Source of the DNA: Shewanella psychrotolerans
GTDB lineage: Bacteria; Pseudomonadota; Gammaproteobacteria; Enterobacterales; Shewanellaceae
Reading direction: 5' to 3'
Assembly: GCF_019457595.1 (NCBI RefSeq)
Contig: NZ_CP080419.1
Location: 496,001-560,000 of the forward strand
DNA: 64,000 nt
Shown in pieces: positions 25,818 to 35,605 of this stretch. Every line of letters begins with the position of its first letter. Positions within the stretch are counted from its first letter, which is position 1. The notes under the pieces were generated by a model that was not told the origin of the DNA, ran no database searches, and saw only the letters and a list, made by a program, of their open reading frames with translations. Made by a program: the position numbers and the translations under genes.

Positions 25818-26678
25818 CTAAGGATATGCTTTATTGATCCTTCTGGCGAAGCCGTCAATTAATACCAAGGTATTTTGCCACGCATTAGGTTGATCTAAGT
25901 TGAGCGCTAGGCGTTGCTGTTCATATCGTAGAGGCTGGTTGAGCGGTGACAATGTTTGTCGCTCACTGGCTGTGGTTAGCGACTGGGCAGGTCCGTCTGG
26001 CGACTGGATATCTAACACCGGAATATCCAGTTCGCTGAGTAATTTAGCTAACTGTTGGTTTTCGTCAGGATGATCTAAATAGGGGTTGATGATCACTAGC
26101 ATATCAGGTTTAGGCAGGGTGCCAGCATTGAGCTGTGATATGACTAAGCCTGCTCCTCTATCTGAGGCGATTAAAAGTCGCTTACCTGGGTAAGGCTGAC
26201 CTAAGCTATCGAGTTGATTCATGGTTTGAATTAACTGGTTATTCTGTGCTTCTCTGACCTTCTGCCATTGTGTTTCGCTGTATTTGGGCAGGGCTTTATT
26301 GGCCTTTAATTCAAGCTGCTTCTCGCCTGGTTTGCTGACCTCCTCTGCATCGGTAGTATGATTGATTTCAGGTGCGCCAGATGGTGCTTCTAGACTGATA
26401 CTTGCCCAACCCCTATCGTTGATATGTCTTCTAAGGTAGCCAATGAGGCCGGTTGGATCGGCATGGGTATCAAAATCAGCTATTAATATTGCAGCGCCAT
26501 ATTGAAAGTGTCCACGCCAAGAACGAACTAATGCATAGTTTGATTGATCGCCTACGGTTAGAGTTGCAACCTCGCTTTGTGGGAGGTAATCGTAAGTGGG
26601 TGTTGTAGTAGCACCATAGGCAGGAGAGAGACAGAACAAAAGCGTCAGTGCAGCAAGGTAAAGTGCGAGTCGTTTCAT
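25818..26678 (-). CDS. DUF3530 family exported protein
   Basis: This 286-residue protein has a signal peptide (ALYLAALTLLFCLSPAYG) and an alpha/beta-hydrolase-like domain: AAILIADFDTHADPTGLIGYLR, LLIASDRGAGLVISQLN (where a lipase serine elbow would be, reading DRGAG) and later MLVIINPYLDHPDEN. The usual G-x-S-x-G is missing, which fits DUF3530, where enzymatic activity is unproven. It is convergent with the UPF0114 gene, and the ribosome site is weak. Confidence 0.82.
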   Translation of the reverse strand: MKRLALYLAALTLLFCLSPAYGATTTPTYDYLPQSEVATLTVGDQSNYALVRSWRGHFQYGAAILIADFDTHADPTGLIGYLRRHINDRGWASISLEAPSGAPEINHTTDAEEVSKPGEKQLELKANKALPKYSETQWQKVREAQNNQLIQTMNQLDSLGQPYPGKRLLIASDRGAGLVISQLNAGTLPKPDMLVIINPYLDHPDENQQLAKLLSELDIPVLDIQSPDGPAQSLTTASERQTLSPLNQPLRYEQQRLALNLDQPNAWQNTLVLIDGFARRINKAYP

Positions 26679-26753
26679 TAAAGGCTTAAAGCAGATTGTT
26701 ATTGGCTGAGTATAATGGGTTTTGTCTCAAGGCTGTAAAAATTTTAAGGAGAT

Positions 26754-26789
26754 AAAAAAATGCAGGAGCGATTAACCCCTGCATTTTTT
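26754..26789 (-). terminator. Terminator of rapA
   Basis: A seven-base A-run and the stem ATGCAGG / CCTGCAT with T residues on both sides lie 24 bases past the rapA stop codon. Confidence 0.82.
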
Positions 26790-26812
26790 AATTATCTCTA
26801 TGCCGTAAAAAA

Positions 26813-29719
26813 CTAGGCGTGACTGACCAAGACCAGACGCACTGCATCGAGTTGGAGTAGGCAACCATCTAAATAGGTATTGAGTTCATTCATTTGCGAA
26901 CGCAAGTGCTCTAACTCTTCATCACGAATGTTAGGGTTAACAGCTTTAAGTGCTTCTAAGCGCTCAAGTTCAGCGGTCAATTGGGTTGTCATCTTGGATC
27001 TTGCGCTTTCTCTGAGTAACTCAAGTTCAGTTTCTGCGAAGGTTTCTGCTTTAGCAAACAGCGGGTGCAGAATCGTTTGCGAGGCATTCACTAGCTTGCT
27101 GGCGATATGGCGATTAACCGCACTGAGTTGCTTATCGAAACTTTCGTAGCTGACGTTATCAGACAGATTGTTGCCATTCTTATCCAATAAGATCCGCACG
27201 GGGGTTGGTGGCATATAACGATAAAGCTGGCTCGATTTTGGTGCAGACGCATCAGCCATATAGATGAGCTCTAAGAAGATGGTACCTGCTGGCAGTGCCT
27301 TATTCTTCAAGATAGCAACACTAGTCGTGCCAGTTTCCGACGAGGTGATCAAATCAAGGCCCGTTTGAACCAATGGGTGTTCCTGAGTGATCAACGCGAT
27401 ATCATCACGAGACAGTGCCATCTCACGGTTAAAAGTGACCGTGATGCCATCTTCGGGTAAGCCTGGATAGGTAGGGAACATCATATGCTCACTGGGATGC
27501 AATACGATGGCATTTTCACCGCTATCTTCCTGCTCGACACCTATGATGTCCCACAGGCGAATTACCGAGCCGATAAGCTGAGTATCTTCATCCCGCGCAG
27601 CTAAACTCTCTACCAATTTATTGGCTCTGTCACCGCCATGCGAGTTGATCTCAAGTAACTTATCACGACCTTGCTCCATCGCCTTTTTCAAGGCTTTATA
27701 ACGAGTTTGAGTATGATTGAGTAGCTGGGTAAATTGGTCTTCGTCTTGATAAACCAATTGAGTCAACAGCTCCTCAGAAAACTCGCTAAACAGAATATGA
27801 CCAATAGGGCAGGTTTGCTCGAATGCATTTAGCCCTTTATGGTACCAATGCATTAGGTTTTCCTGAGCTGTATTCTCAAGATAAGGTAGATGAATTTCTA
27901 CATCGTTTGCTTGACCGATGCGATCGAGACGGCCAATACGCTGCTCTAATAGATCGGGGTTCAGCGGCAGATCGAACAGTACCAAATGGCTGGCAAACTG
28001 GAAGTTACGTCCCTCTGAGCCAATTTCGCTACAGATAAGTGCCTGAGCACCACCGGTTTCTTGAGCAAAGTAAGCTCCCGCCTTATCACGCTCGATAATC
28101 GACATACCTTCGTGGAATACCGTAGCTTGAATACCTTCACGAGTACGCAATGCCTCTTCAAGGCTGAGGGCGGTTTCTGCTTGGCTGGCAATGATCAGCA
28201 CTTTCTTGCTGCGGTGGCTCTTCAAAAAGTCGATTAACCAATCGACTCGCGGATCGAATTTCCACCAACTGGCGCTATCGCTTTCAAATGCTTGATACAG
28301 CTTCTCAGGGCTTAATGCCTGTTTTACTTTGGTTTTAATGTCAGTGCTGCCGCCCATCATGGCCGATACCTTGGCCGCAGTCACATATTGTGCTGGCATG
28401 GTTTGAGGATGTGCGTTGAAAATACGGGTCGGGAACCCTTTTACCGAGGCGCGGCTATTACGATAAAGCACTCGGCCTGTACCATGACGATCTAATAGTT
28501 CTTGCAGTAATTCATCGCGAGCGTCATTACGCAGATCGATATCGACGCTGTCATCTTCAATAAGGCGTAGGGTCGGGGTGATATCTTTTTCACTGAGCAG
28601 TTCTGTTAGGCTCGCAACAGCATCATCTGGAAGCTTAGCTCCGCAGGCGAGTGCATCGGCAGCGATAGCGACCTCTTTGTAGCTCGCCTCCTCTTTAAGG
28701 AAGGCCTGGTAATCGTAAAAACGATCGGGATCTAGCAGACGCAGACGGGCAAAGTGACTCTGGTGGCCAAGCTGATCTGGGGTGGCCGTCAGTAATAATA
28801 CCCCAGGTACCACTTCACTTAAGGCTTCAACCACACGATAAGCGCGGCTTGGCGCCTCTTCGGTCCATTCAAGGTGATGAGCCTCATCGACAACCATTAG
28901 ATCCCAGTCAGCTTCTAACGCTTGGTCTAAGCGCTTCTTTTTACGTAGCAGTTCGAGTGAGCAGATAATCAATTGCTCAGTATAGAAAGGGTTGTCGTGA
29001 TCGGCGTAAGCTTCGACACATCTATCTTCATCAAATACCGAGAAGCGCAGATTAAAGCGGCGTAGCATTTCCACTAACCATTGATGGCGCAGAGTGTCTG
29101 GCACAATGACGAGAATACGTTCGGCGCGGCCAGTTAGCAGTTGTTGATGGATAATCAAACCCGCTTCGATGGTTTTTCCAAGGCCCACTTCATCGGCAAG
29201 TAGTACCCTTGGTGCATATCGTTGACCCACTTCATGAGCAATCCACTGCTGATGTGGAATTAAGCCGACACGAGGTCCCTGCAACCCAAGTAGATCTGAG
29301 GTGGCTAATTTGTGGCGTAACAGTTGGCTTTGGTAACGGACACCGAATCTGTCGAGACGATCGATTTGGCCTGCAAATAGGCGGTCTTGGGGCTTATTAA
29401 AACGAATATTGTGGTTAAGCAAGGTTTCTCTTAGGCTGGTTTGCTCACCCGTTTCGGCGTGCACACCGTGATAGATAATCAAGCCATTTTTTTCTTCCAG
29501 TTCGCTAACCGTCAAACTCCACCCTTCGTGACTCTCAATGGTATCGCCAGGATTGTAAATTACGCGTGTTAATGGCGCATCGTTGCGCGAAAACATGCGG
29601 TTCTCATCGGTTGCCGGAAACATCACAGTGACCATACGGTCTTCTAATCCAACAACAGTACCTAAACCAAGCTCTGATTCGGTATCACTAATCCAACGTT
29701 GACCTAAGGAAAAGGGCAT
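26813..29719 (-). CDS. rapA: RNA polymerase-associated ATPase RapA (HepA)
   Basis: This 968-residue Swi2/Snf2-type ATPase binds RNA polymerase and helps it recycle after termination. The order is an N-terminal pair of Tudor-like domains ([19 protein letters not shown]), helicase motif I DEVGLGKT (176-183), DEAH (278-281), LLLTATP, the C-terminal helicase lobe with [20 protein letters not shown] and the arginine-finger region [12 protein letters not shown], then the RapA-specific C-terminus. Length is the normal 968. A terminator ends this single-gene unit. Confidence 0.97.
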   Translation of the reverse strand: MPFSLGQRWISDTESELGLGTVVGLEDRMVTVMFPATDENRMFSRNDAPLTRVIYNPGDTIESHEGWSLTVSELEEKNGLIIYHGVHAETGEQTSLRETLLNHNIRFNKPQDRLFAGQIDRLDRFGVRYQSQLLRHKLATSDLLGLQGPRVGLIPHQQWIAHEVGQRYAPRVLLADEVGLGKTIEAGLIIHQQLLTGRAERILVIVPDTLRHQWLVEMLRRFNLRFSVFDEDRCVEAYADHDNPFYTEQLIICSLELLRKKKRLDQALEADWDLMVVDEAHHLEWTEEAPSRAYRVVEALSEVVPGVLLLTATPDQLGHQSHFARLRLLDPDRFYDYQAFLKEEASYKEVAIAADALACGAKLPDDAVASLTELLSEKDITPTLRLIEDDSVDIDLRNDARDELLQELLDRHGTGRVLYRNSRASVKGFPTRIFNAHPQTMPAQYVTAAKVSAMMGGSTDIKTKVKQALSPEKLYQAFESDSASWWKFDPRVDWLIDFLKSHRSKKVLIIASQAETALSLEEALRTREGIQATVFHEGMSIIERDKAGAYFAQETGGAQALICSEIGSEGRNFQFASHLVLFDLPLNPDLLEQRIGRLDRIGQANDVEIHLPYLENTAQENLMHWYHKGLNAFEQTCPIGHILFSEFSEELLTQLVYQDEDQFTQLLNHTQTRYKALKKAMEQGRDKLLEINSHGGDRANKLVESLAARDEDTQLIGSVIRLWDIIGVEQEDSGENAIVLHPSEHMMFPTYPGLPEDGITVTFNREMALSRDDIALITQEHPLVQTGLDLITSSETGTTSVAILKNKALPAGTIFLELIYMADASAPKSSQLYRYMPPTPVRILLDKNGNNLSDNVSYESFDKQLSAVNRHIASKLVNASQTILHPLFAKAETFAETELELLRESARSKMTTQLTAELERLEALKAVNPNIRDEELEHLRSQMNELNTYLDGCLLQLDAVRLVLVSHA

Positions 29720-30094
29720 TACAAATTCTCATCTACAGGGTGAATCACGGAAGGGCGCGTATGTTATCCAATCGAGGCTATGATGTCGAACACAAATGCC
29801 TCGTTACCGCTCTGTTTAAAAGCCTAATTGCTAACCCTATAGATTACAAATCCATCAATCGAATTTTGATGTGGCGGGTTTGTCATCCTAATGTCATCGA
29901 TCGCTTTCAGTCTCTGATCGATAGTCTGCTCATTTTGGGACTTTAATTTTCGATTGAAGCTCATCGGCTTTGGTGTCAGTATGGATTTGAAAGTGGTTAT
30001 TATTTCAAGCCGATTATACTGACTAGAAGGAGAGTGTTGATTATCGAAGTGCTAGCTTAACGACAATTTATCCCTACGCACAAGTGGAGGCGCC
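29720..30094. other. Divergent intergenic region between rapA and the PhoH gene
   Basis: A 68-codon open frame at 29740-29946 is not supported by composition or ribosome site, so this is treated as promoter DNA for the two divergent genes. No strong hairpin is seen. Confidence 0.55.
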
Positions 30095-31489
30095 ATGGAA
30101 CAAAACGACAAGAAGTTGTTTGTACTGGATACCAATGTGTTACTGCATGAACCTTTAGCTATCTATTCATTTAAAGAGCATGATGTAGTTGTCCCCATGA
30201 CCGTTCTGGAAGAATTAGACCAGATCAAAGATAGAAAACGAGATGTTAGCCGAGATGCTCGAGTCGCGATTAGAGCGCTAGAAGATATCCTCGGTGGGCA
30301 GACGACCCCAGAACAGATTGTCAATGGGGTGGATTTACCTAAACGTGAAGGTCACGGCGACGCCGTTGGTACTCTGTCTATTTTCCCCGATCATCAATTG
30401 GAGTTCACTCAAGCATCGCTTCCCGGCGATAACAACGATAACCGTATTATCAACACTGCATTACATCTGCAAAATCTGCATCATCCCCGCAAAGTTGTTT
30501 TGGTCACTAAAGATATTAATATGCGTCTGAAGGCAAAAGGAGCGGGTATCTCCTTTGTCGAAGATTATCGCACTGACCAGTTAATCGATGATATTCGCTT
30601 TTTAACGAAAGGCTTTCACCAATTCGACGGCGACTTCTGGGAACGCAAAGAGCATGTGACCACAGAGAGTCAGGGGCGTCATACTGTGCACACAGTGCCG
30701 CTTGCTGAAGTAGGAGAGGAGAACTTTTACACCAACCAATACCTCATCGACGAAGAGTCTAATTTCTGTGGGCGAGTCCTGAGCAATAACGACAAGGATT
30801 TAGAGATCCTTGATCTCGGTCGAGAGCGCTTGCTGCACTTAGATGCATGGGGAATTAAACCTAAAAATATCTATCAGGGCATGGCGTTACAGGCGCTGCT
30901 CGATCCTGATATCGATCTGGTGATACTCACTGGGCCTGCCGGTTGTGGTAAGACACTACTGGCGATGGCCGCAGCGTTAGAGATGGTGGTGGAACGCGGC
31001 TTATACGACAAGGTAATCGTGACGCGAAACACCCCTGAAATCGCCGAATCTATTGGTTTCCTACCAGGAACCGAAGAGGAGAAAATGGCGCCTTGGCTGG
31101 CGGCAATTACCGATACCTTAGAAGTTCTTCATAAAAATGATGTTAACCCAAGTGGCAGTATGAACTACATCATGGATAAGGCCAATATCCAGTTTAAATC
31201 GATTAATTTCATGCGCGGTCGTTCGATCCAAAACTCTGTGGTATTGCTCGATGAGTGTCAAAACCTAACCGCTTCACAAATTAAAACCATGATCACCCGA
31301 ATGGGCGAGGGCACCAAACTGATCTGCAGCGGTAACTTAGCGCAGATTGATTCTAACTATCTGACTGCGGTCACCTCGGGATTAACCTATATAGTGGAAC
31401 GTTTCAAAAACTTTGAAGGTAGTGCCAATGTTTATCTCAATGGCGTAGTGCGCTCACGTTTAGCCGAATTTGCGGAGGAGAATTTGTGA
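30095..31489 (+). CDS. PIN-PhoH family protein (PhoH2-like)
   Basis: This 464-residue cytoplasmic protein fuses an N-terminal PIN nuclease domain (1-170) to a C-terminal PhoH ATPase (about 245-460). The PIN part shows the acidic centre (Asp12 in LDTNVLLHEP, LEELDQIK, and LVTKDINMR). The PhoH part has Walker A GPAGCGKT at 280-287, the LPGTEEEKM segment, and the Walker B line VVLLDECQNLT. Relatives are described as ATP-dependent RNA helicase/nucleases. GGAGG lies before the ATG. A terminator follows after 90 bases. Confidence 0.93.
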   Translation: MEQNDKKLFVLDTNVLLHEPLAIYSFKEHDVVVPMTVLEELDQIKDRKRDVSRDARVAIRALEDILGGQTTPEQIVNGVDLPKREGHGDAVGTLSIFPDHQLEFTQASLPGDNNDNRIINTALHLQNLHHPRKVVLVTKDINMRLKAKGAGISFVEDYRTDQLIDDIRFLTKGFHQFDGDFWERKEHVTTESQGRHTVHTVPLAEVGEENFYTNQYLIDEESNFCGRVLSNNDKDLEILDLGRERLLHLDAWGIKPKNIYQGMALQALLDPDIDLVILTGPAGCGKTLLAMAAALEMVVERGLYDKVIVTRNTPEIAESIGFLPGTEEEKMAPWLAAITDTLEVLHKNDVNPSGSMNYIMDKANIQFKSINFMRGRSIQNSVVLLDECQNLTASQIKTMITRMGEGTKLICSGNLAQIDSNYLTAVTSGLTYIVERFKNFEGSANVYLNGVVRSRLAEFAEENL

Positions 31490-31581
31490 TCTTCAAAGGG
31501 ACTCTGTAGGCAGCTGCCACTGTCGGGCTATTGGGTGAAGCAACACACATTTACAGGCAAAGCTCAATAGACCCGAGTGTT

Positions 31582-31608
31582 AAAGACTCCATCGATTGGG
31601 GTCTTTTT
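31582..31608 (+). terminator. Terminator after the PhoH gene
   Basis: The stem AAAGACTCC / GGGGTCTTT (one G-T pair) has a seven-base loop and ends in T residues. Confidence 0.82.
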
Positions 31609-31756
31609 GCGTTGTAGTGCTCACAAATTATTTAAGTTTTACTCTAGCCCATTGTAGTTTGTATTCCAAAGCACTTGGTTCCTGATACTATATGAGGAAT
31701 ATGTTGTGCCATGATATGGATTCATTATGGCAGGCACTTGTTCTTAAAGGTAATGA

Positions 31757-34700
31757 ATGAAATCGACAGAGCCGGACTTACAACTTAAGTCACCGATCCA
31801 AAAAAACTATAACCGTGCCGTGTTTTACACCTATATCGGTGTAATTATTATGGCTCTGTTGACTGCTTGGGTCTTTTTTGAACGGCAGAAAACCCAGATG
31901 ATGTCCCAACGCGAAGAGTTGGTTGAGCGCCATGTATTGCAAATCGATTTATTACTCGAGTCGAGTATTCGAGCGGTAAAAAGCTTACGCAATGTGGCGG
32001 TGGATCACTTAAAGTTGGGCGAACTGGTGCGTACCGAGCGCTTGCCCCAATATGAAAAATTTAACGAAAGCGGGCAGTTTTTTACCTTAGAACCTAGTTA
32101 TGCCACTAGTGGTAAACCATTTACCAATATGGGACGAATTACGGGCGCAGGCTCTCTCAATGGCCGCAGTGATAAGTTTTACCAAGAACTTGAAATGCTA
32201 TTTGAGTTATCTCTCTCTTTCCCTGTTGCTACCGAAGCTGCCCCCAAAGCCTCATCCATCTATTACATCTCTAAACACCGAATGATGTCCTATTATCCTT
32301 GGCCATCGGACGAGCAGCGCTTTAGAGAAGAGCTACTTAATAAAAATCAGTTCCAACTCGCGACGCCAGCGATGAATCCTCAGCGCAGCGTGTTTTGGAG
32401 TCCGGCCTATGTCGAACCGACCGCTAAAGGGTTACTAACCACCCTAGGTGTGCCCATCTACCTTGAAGATGAATTTATCGGTTCGATTAACTTAGATATG
32501 ACCCTGTCATCGCTTGCTAAGCAGATCCGCCTCTATTTCAAAATGCCTGGCACAGTGATTTTGCTCGATCAGCAAAACAACATTTTGTCCGACAGTGACA
32601 TTGATACCGCTGATATCAGCCGGGTTTATCATATCAGCCAGAAGATCCCCTCGGCGTTGCACTCAGTGCCCGAGTCAGAGTTGTTTGATGCCCACGAAGG
32701 GATCATGCGTAACGGCTACTATATTCACTCAGTGGCACTGCAAAATGCCCCGTGGCGTTTGCTCTATTTGCAAGATGAAAATGAGCTATTTAAAGACTCG
32801 TGGGAAAAATTAGAGTTAACCTTCTTGCTGGTGGTGATAGCGCTATCTGTGTTGGTGACCATAGTACATTGGCAGACGCGGCGTTCGTTTGTAAATCCGG
32901 CATCACGTTTACTTTCTCACCTTGAGGGGTGTTCACAGGAGCCTCGTAAGCCACCAGAGAAGATCACTAAAGGATGGGAGCCTTGGTTCCAGTTGGTTAG
33001 CCGTATTTTTGAGGAGAACCAGCAATATACTCGTCACCTTGCAGAGCAAAACCGCCGCCTCGATAAGCTGGTGGCTCGTCGCACCGAGCGACTAAAAGAG
33101 ACCACTGAGCGACGGGAGCGGGAATATGCCCTGCTACGTTCACTGCTCGATTCCATTCCTGAGGCGATTCTTTTTAAAGATAAAGAGGGTAAATACTTAG
33201 GTTGTAATAAGTCTGCCGAACGTATGCTGGGTTTCACCGAGAGTGAGATGATTGGTCAAGATTCTTTGTCAATGACGACCAATGAGCAATCTATCCGCAT
33301 TCGCGCCGAAGATGAACGTGTATTGTCTGAACGCACGCCACTGCGATATCAAGAGAAAGTGGAACTTGCTGGAAAACCTGTACTGCTCGATACCCTCAAA
33401 ATTCCGTTTTACAACCGTCGCGGTGAACTATTAGGTTTGATTGCCGTATGGCGTGATGTGACCCGTGAATATGAATCTGCCGAGCAGCTACGTCTTTCTG
33501 AAGAGCGTTATCATCTCGCGATGGATGCGGTAGAAGATGGCCTATGGGATTGGTATTTAGATTCGGAACAGATCATCTGTAACCCTGCCTACTACTCTAT
33601 GCTGGGCTATAAGACCAATGAGTTCCCAGCGTTAGTTTCGACTATCGATGAGCTTATTCATCCCGATGATCGTATCCGCGTGGAAGAGTATCGTGAGCAG
33701 TATTTAGCCGATCCAGTTGGCGCCTACGAAATCGAATTTAGGATGCGTGGCAAGAACGGCCTCTATCACTGGGTGCTTAGTCGTGGTCGAGTGGTCGAGT
33801 TCACTGATGACAACCAGCCTAAACGTATGTTGGGTACTCACAAGGATATTACCCGTCATAAGAGTAACGAAGTCGCGCTGTTAGAAGCCAAGCAGGATGC
33901 GGAATCGGCTAACCTGTATAAGAGTGAATTTTTGGCGAATATGAGCCACGAGATCCGCACGCCAATGAACGCCATTATTGGTATGTTGCAGTTAGCTAGT
34001 CGGACATCGCTTACTGCGCAGCAGGCTGACTATCTCGATAAAGCGGGATTCTCAGCGCAATCATTACTGCGAATTATCAATGATATTCTCGATTTCTCTA
34101 AGATTGAGGCTGGTAAGCTTGAACTCGAACGGGTTGCCTTCCCGCTCGACAAAGTGCTGGATCATGCGCTCGATCTTAATGCGCTCAAAGCCCAAGAGAA
34201 AGGGGTCGAGCTACTGCTATATGCACCAGTCACTGCGGGATTGATCCTCGAAGGCGATCCGCTACGTCTAGGGCAAGTGTTAATCAATATGCTCAGTAAT
34301 GCGGTCAAGTTTACTCAGCATGGTGAGATTGAACTGGGCTGCGAAGATGTGGGTGAGCGTGATCATCGAATTACTTTGAAATTCTGGGTTCGTGATACCG
34401 GTATTGGTATTAGCAAAGAGCAACAAGAGAGCCTGTTTGATGCGTTCGCTCAAGCTGACGGTTCCACCACCCGTAAATATGGGGGAACAGGGCTGGGCTT
34501 GTCTATTAGTAAGCATCTGGTCTCCATGATGGGCGGTACGATGCAGGTTGAGAGTGAGCTCGGTGTTGGTAGTACCTTTAGCTTTACGATTAGCTTTGAA
34601 ATTGCTGAAGAAGCCGAAGTGAAGAAACTGGTGGTTCCTGAAGTTCTAGGGGAACTGAGAACCTTAGTCGTGGACGATAATCCTACCGCGTTACAGATCT

Positions 34701-35464
34701 ATTCCAGTGCGATGCGAGATTTTCACTTCGATGTTGAAACGGCCGCGAGTGGCGCCGAGGCGTTATACAAACTGGGTCGTCGCTCTGTTGATCTGCTCTT
34801 GTTAGACTGGATGATGCCTGAAATGGATGGCATTGAAGTGATTAAAGAGCTGGATATGATGGTAGCCGATGGCCGTCTAGATAAACGCCCCGTGATCATC
34901 ATGATGACCGCCTACGCATCTGAGCCGCTTAAAGATGATTTAGATGATCTTGATATCTATGCCATGTTACAAAAGCCCTTTAAAGCCTCGGCATTGTTCG
35001 ATGAGATCATCTCCGCCTTTGTGGATAAACCTAAGCTTAATCCTGCCCTTGAATTGGCCAAGGAGCCAGCCAAAGAGCGTGACAGTCAAGTGTCAGGTTT
35101 AATCCTATTGGTTGAGGATAATTTTATTAACCAGCAAGTTGCGACAGAGCTACTGAAAAGTGCGGGTTACGAAGTTGATGTGGCTGAAAACGGTCAAGTG
35201 GCGTTAACTATGGTTGATAAGGGAGACTATGACGCGGTATTGATGGATATTCAAATGCCAGTGATGGACGGTTTAACCGCAACAAAAGAGCTGCGTAAGC
35301 GTTATTCTCAACAGCAATTACCTGTGATCGCTATGACAGCCCATGCAATGTCGGGTGACAAAGAAAAGAGTTTGGCGGCTGGCATGAATGCTCATATTAC
35401 TAAGCCGATAGTATTAAATGAGTTGTTCGATACCCTTAGCCATTGGATTAACCAAAGTCGTTGA
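31757..35464 (+). CDS. Hybrid sensor histidine kinase (Cache-PAS-PAS-HisKA-HATPase-REC-REC)
   Basis: This 1235-residue inner-membrane kinase has two membrane helices (about 25-45 and 350-375) flanking a periplasmic Cache-type sensor. Two PAS domains follow (about 455-575, with IPEAILFKDKEGKYLGCN, and 580-705, with EDGLWDWYLDSEQ). The HisKA His731 is in MSHEIRTPMN, and the HATPase has LSNAVKF, DTGIGIS and GTGLGLS. Two receivers follow, with acceptors Asp1017 (LLDWMMPEMDG) and Asp1164 (LMDIQMPVMDG). No HPt domain is present, so phosphotransfer must go through a separate protein. No partner regulator is adjacent. The ligand is unknown. Confidence 0.93.
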   Translation: MKSTEPDLQLKSPIQKNYNRAVFYTYIGVIIMALLTAWVFFERQKTQMMSQREELVERHVLQIDLLLESSIRAVKSLRNVAVDHLKLGELVRTERLPQYEKFNESGQFFTLEPSYATSGKPFTNMGRITGAGSLNGRSDKFYQELEMLFELSLSFPVATEAAPKASSIYYISKHRMMSYYPWPSDEQRFREELLNKNQFQLATPAMNPQRSVFWSPAYVEPTAKGLLTTLGVPIYLEDEFIGSINLDMTLSSLAKQIRLYFKMPGTVILLDQQNNILSDSDIDTADISRVYHISQKIPSALHSVPESELFDAHEGIMRNGYYIHSVALQNAPWRLLYLQDENELFKDSWEKLELTFLLVVIALSVLVTIVHWQTRRSFVNPASRLLSHLEGCSQEPRKPPEKITKGWEPWFQLVSRIFEENQQYTRHLAEQNRRLDKLVARRTERLKETTERREREYALLRSLLDSIPEAILFKDKEGKYLGCNKSAERMLGFTESEMIGQDSLSMTTNEQSIRIRAEDERVLSERTPLRYQEKVELAGKPVLLDTLKIPFYNRRGELLGLIAVWRDVTREYESAEQLRLSEERYHLAMDAVEDGLWDWYLDSEQIICNPAYYSMLGYKTNEFPALVSTIDELIHPDDRIRVEEYREQYLADPVGAYEIEFRMRGKNGLYHWVLSRGRVVEFTDDNQPKRMLGTHKDITRHKSNEVALLEAKQDAESANLYKSEFLANMSHEIRTPMNAIIGMLQLASRTSLTAQQADYLDKAGFSAQSLLRIINDILDFSKIEAGKLELERVAFPLDKVLDHALDLNALKAQEKGVELLLYAPVTAGLILEGDPLRLGQVLINMLSNAVKFTQHGEIELGCEDVGERDHRITLKFWVRDTGIGISKEQQESLFDAFAQADGSTTRKYGGTGLGLSISKHLVSMMGGTMQVESELGVGSTFSFTISFEIAEEAEVKKLVVPEVLGELRTLVVDDNPTALQIYSSAMRDFHFDVETAASGAEALYKLGRRSVDLLLLDWMMPEMDGIEVIKELDMMVADGRLDKRPVIIMMTAYASEPLKDDLDDLDIYAMLQKPFKASALFDEIISAFVDKPKLNPALELAKEPAKERDSQVSGLILLVEDNFINQQVATELLKSAGYEVDVAENGQVALTMVDKGDYDAVLMDIQMPVMDGLTATKELRKRYSQQQLPVIAMTAHAMSGDKEKSLAAGMNAHITKPIVLNELFDTLSHWINQSR

Positions 35465-35480
35465 TCTTGACTCAGTTGAT

Positions 35481-35507
35481 AAAAAGGGAGCATTCGCTCC
35501 CTTTTTA
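35481..35507 (+). terminator. Terminator of the hybrid kinase gene
   Basis: The stem AAAAAGGGAGC / GCTCCCTTTTT with a short loop lies 17 bases after the stop codon. Confidence 0.9.
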
Positions 35508-35605
35508 TTTAGCCATTATTTGCACTTGAGGCAGCGAAAATACCTGTTAAGCTAGGTTTTCGACTGGCTCATAAAAACAACAAACTGCCTAAATTAGGAG
35601 TACCC

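Noticed and set aside
29740..29946. 68-codon open frame between rapA and the PhoH gene
   Set aside because: No ribosome site, unusual composition, and it lies in the divergent promoter region; likely chance.
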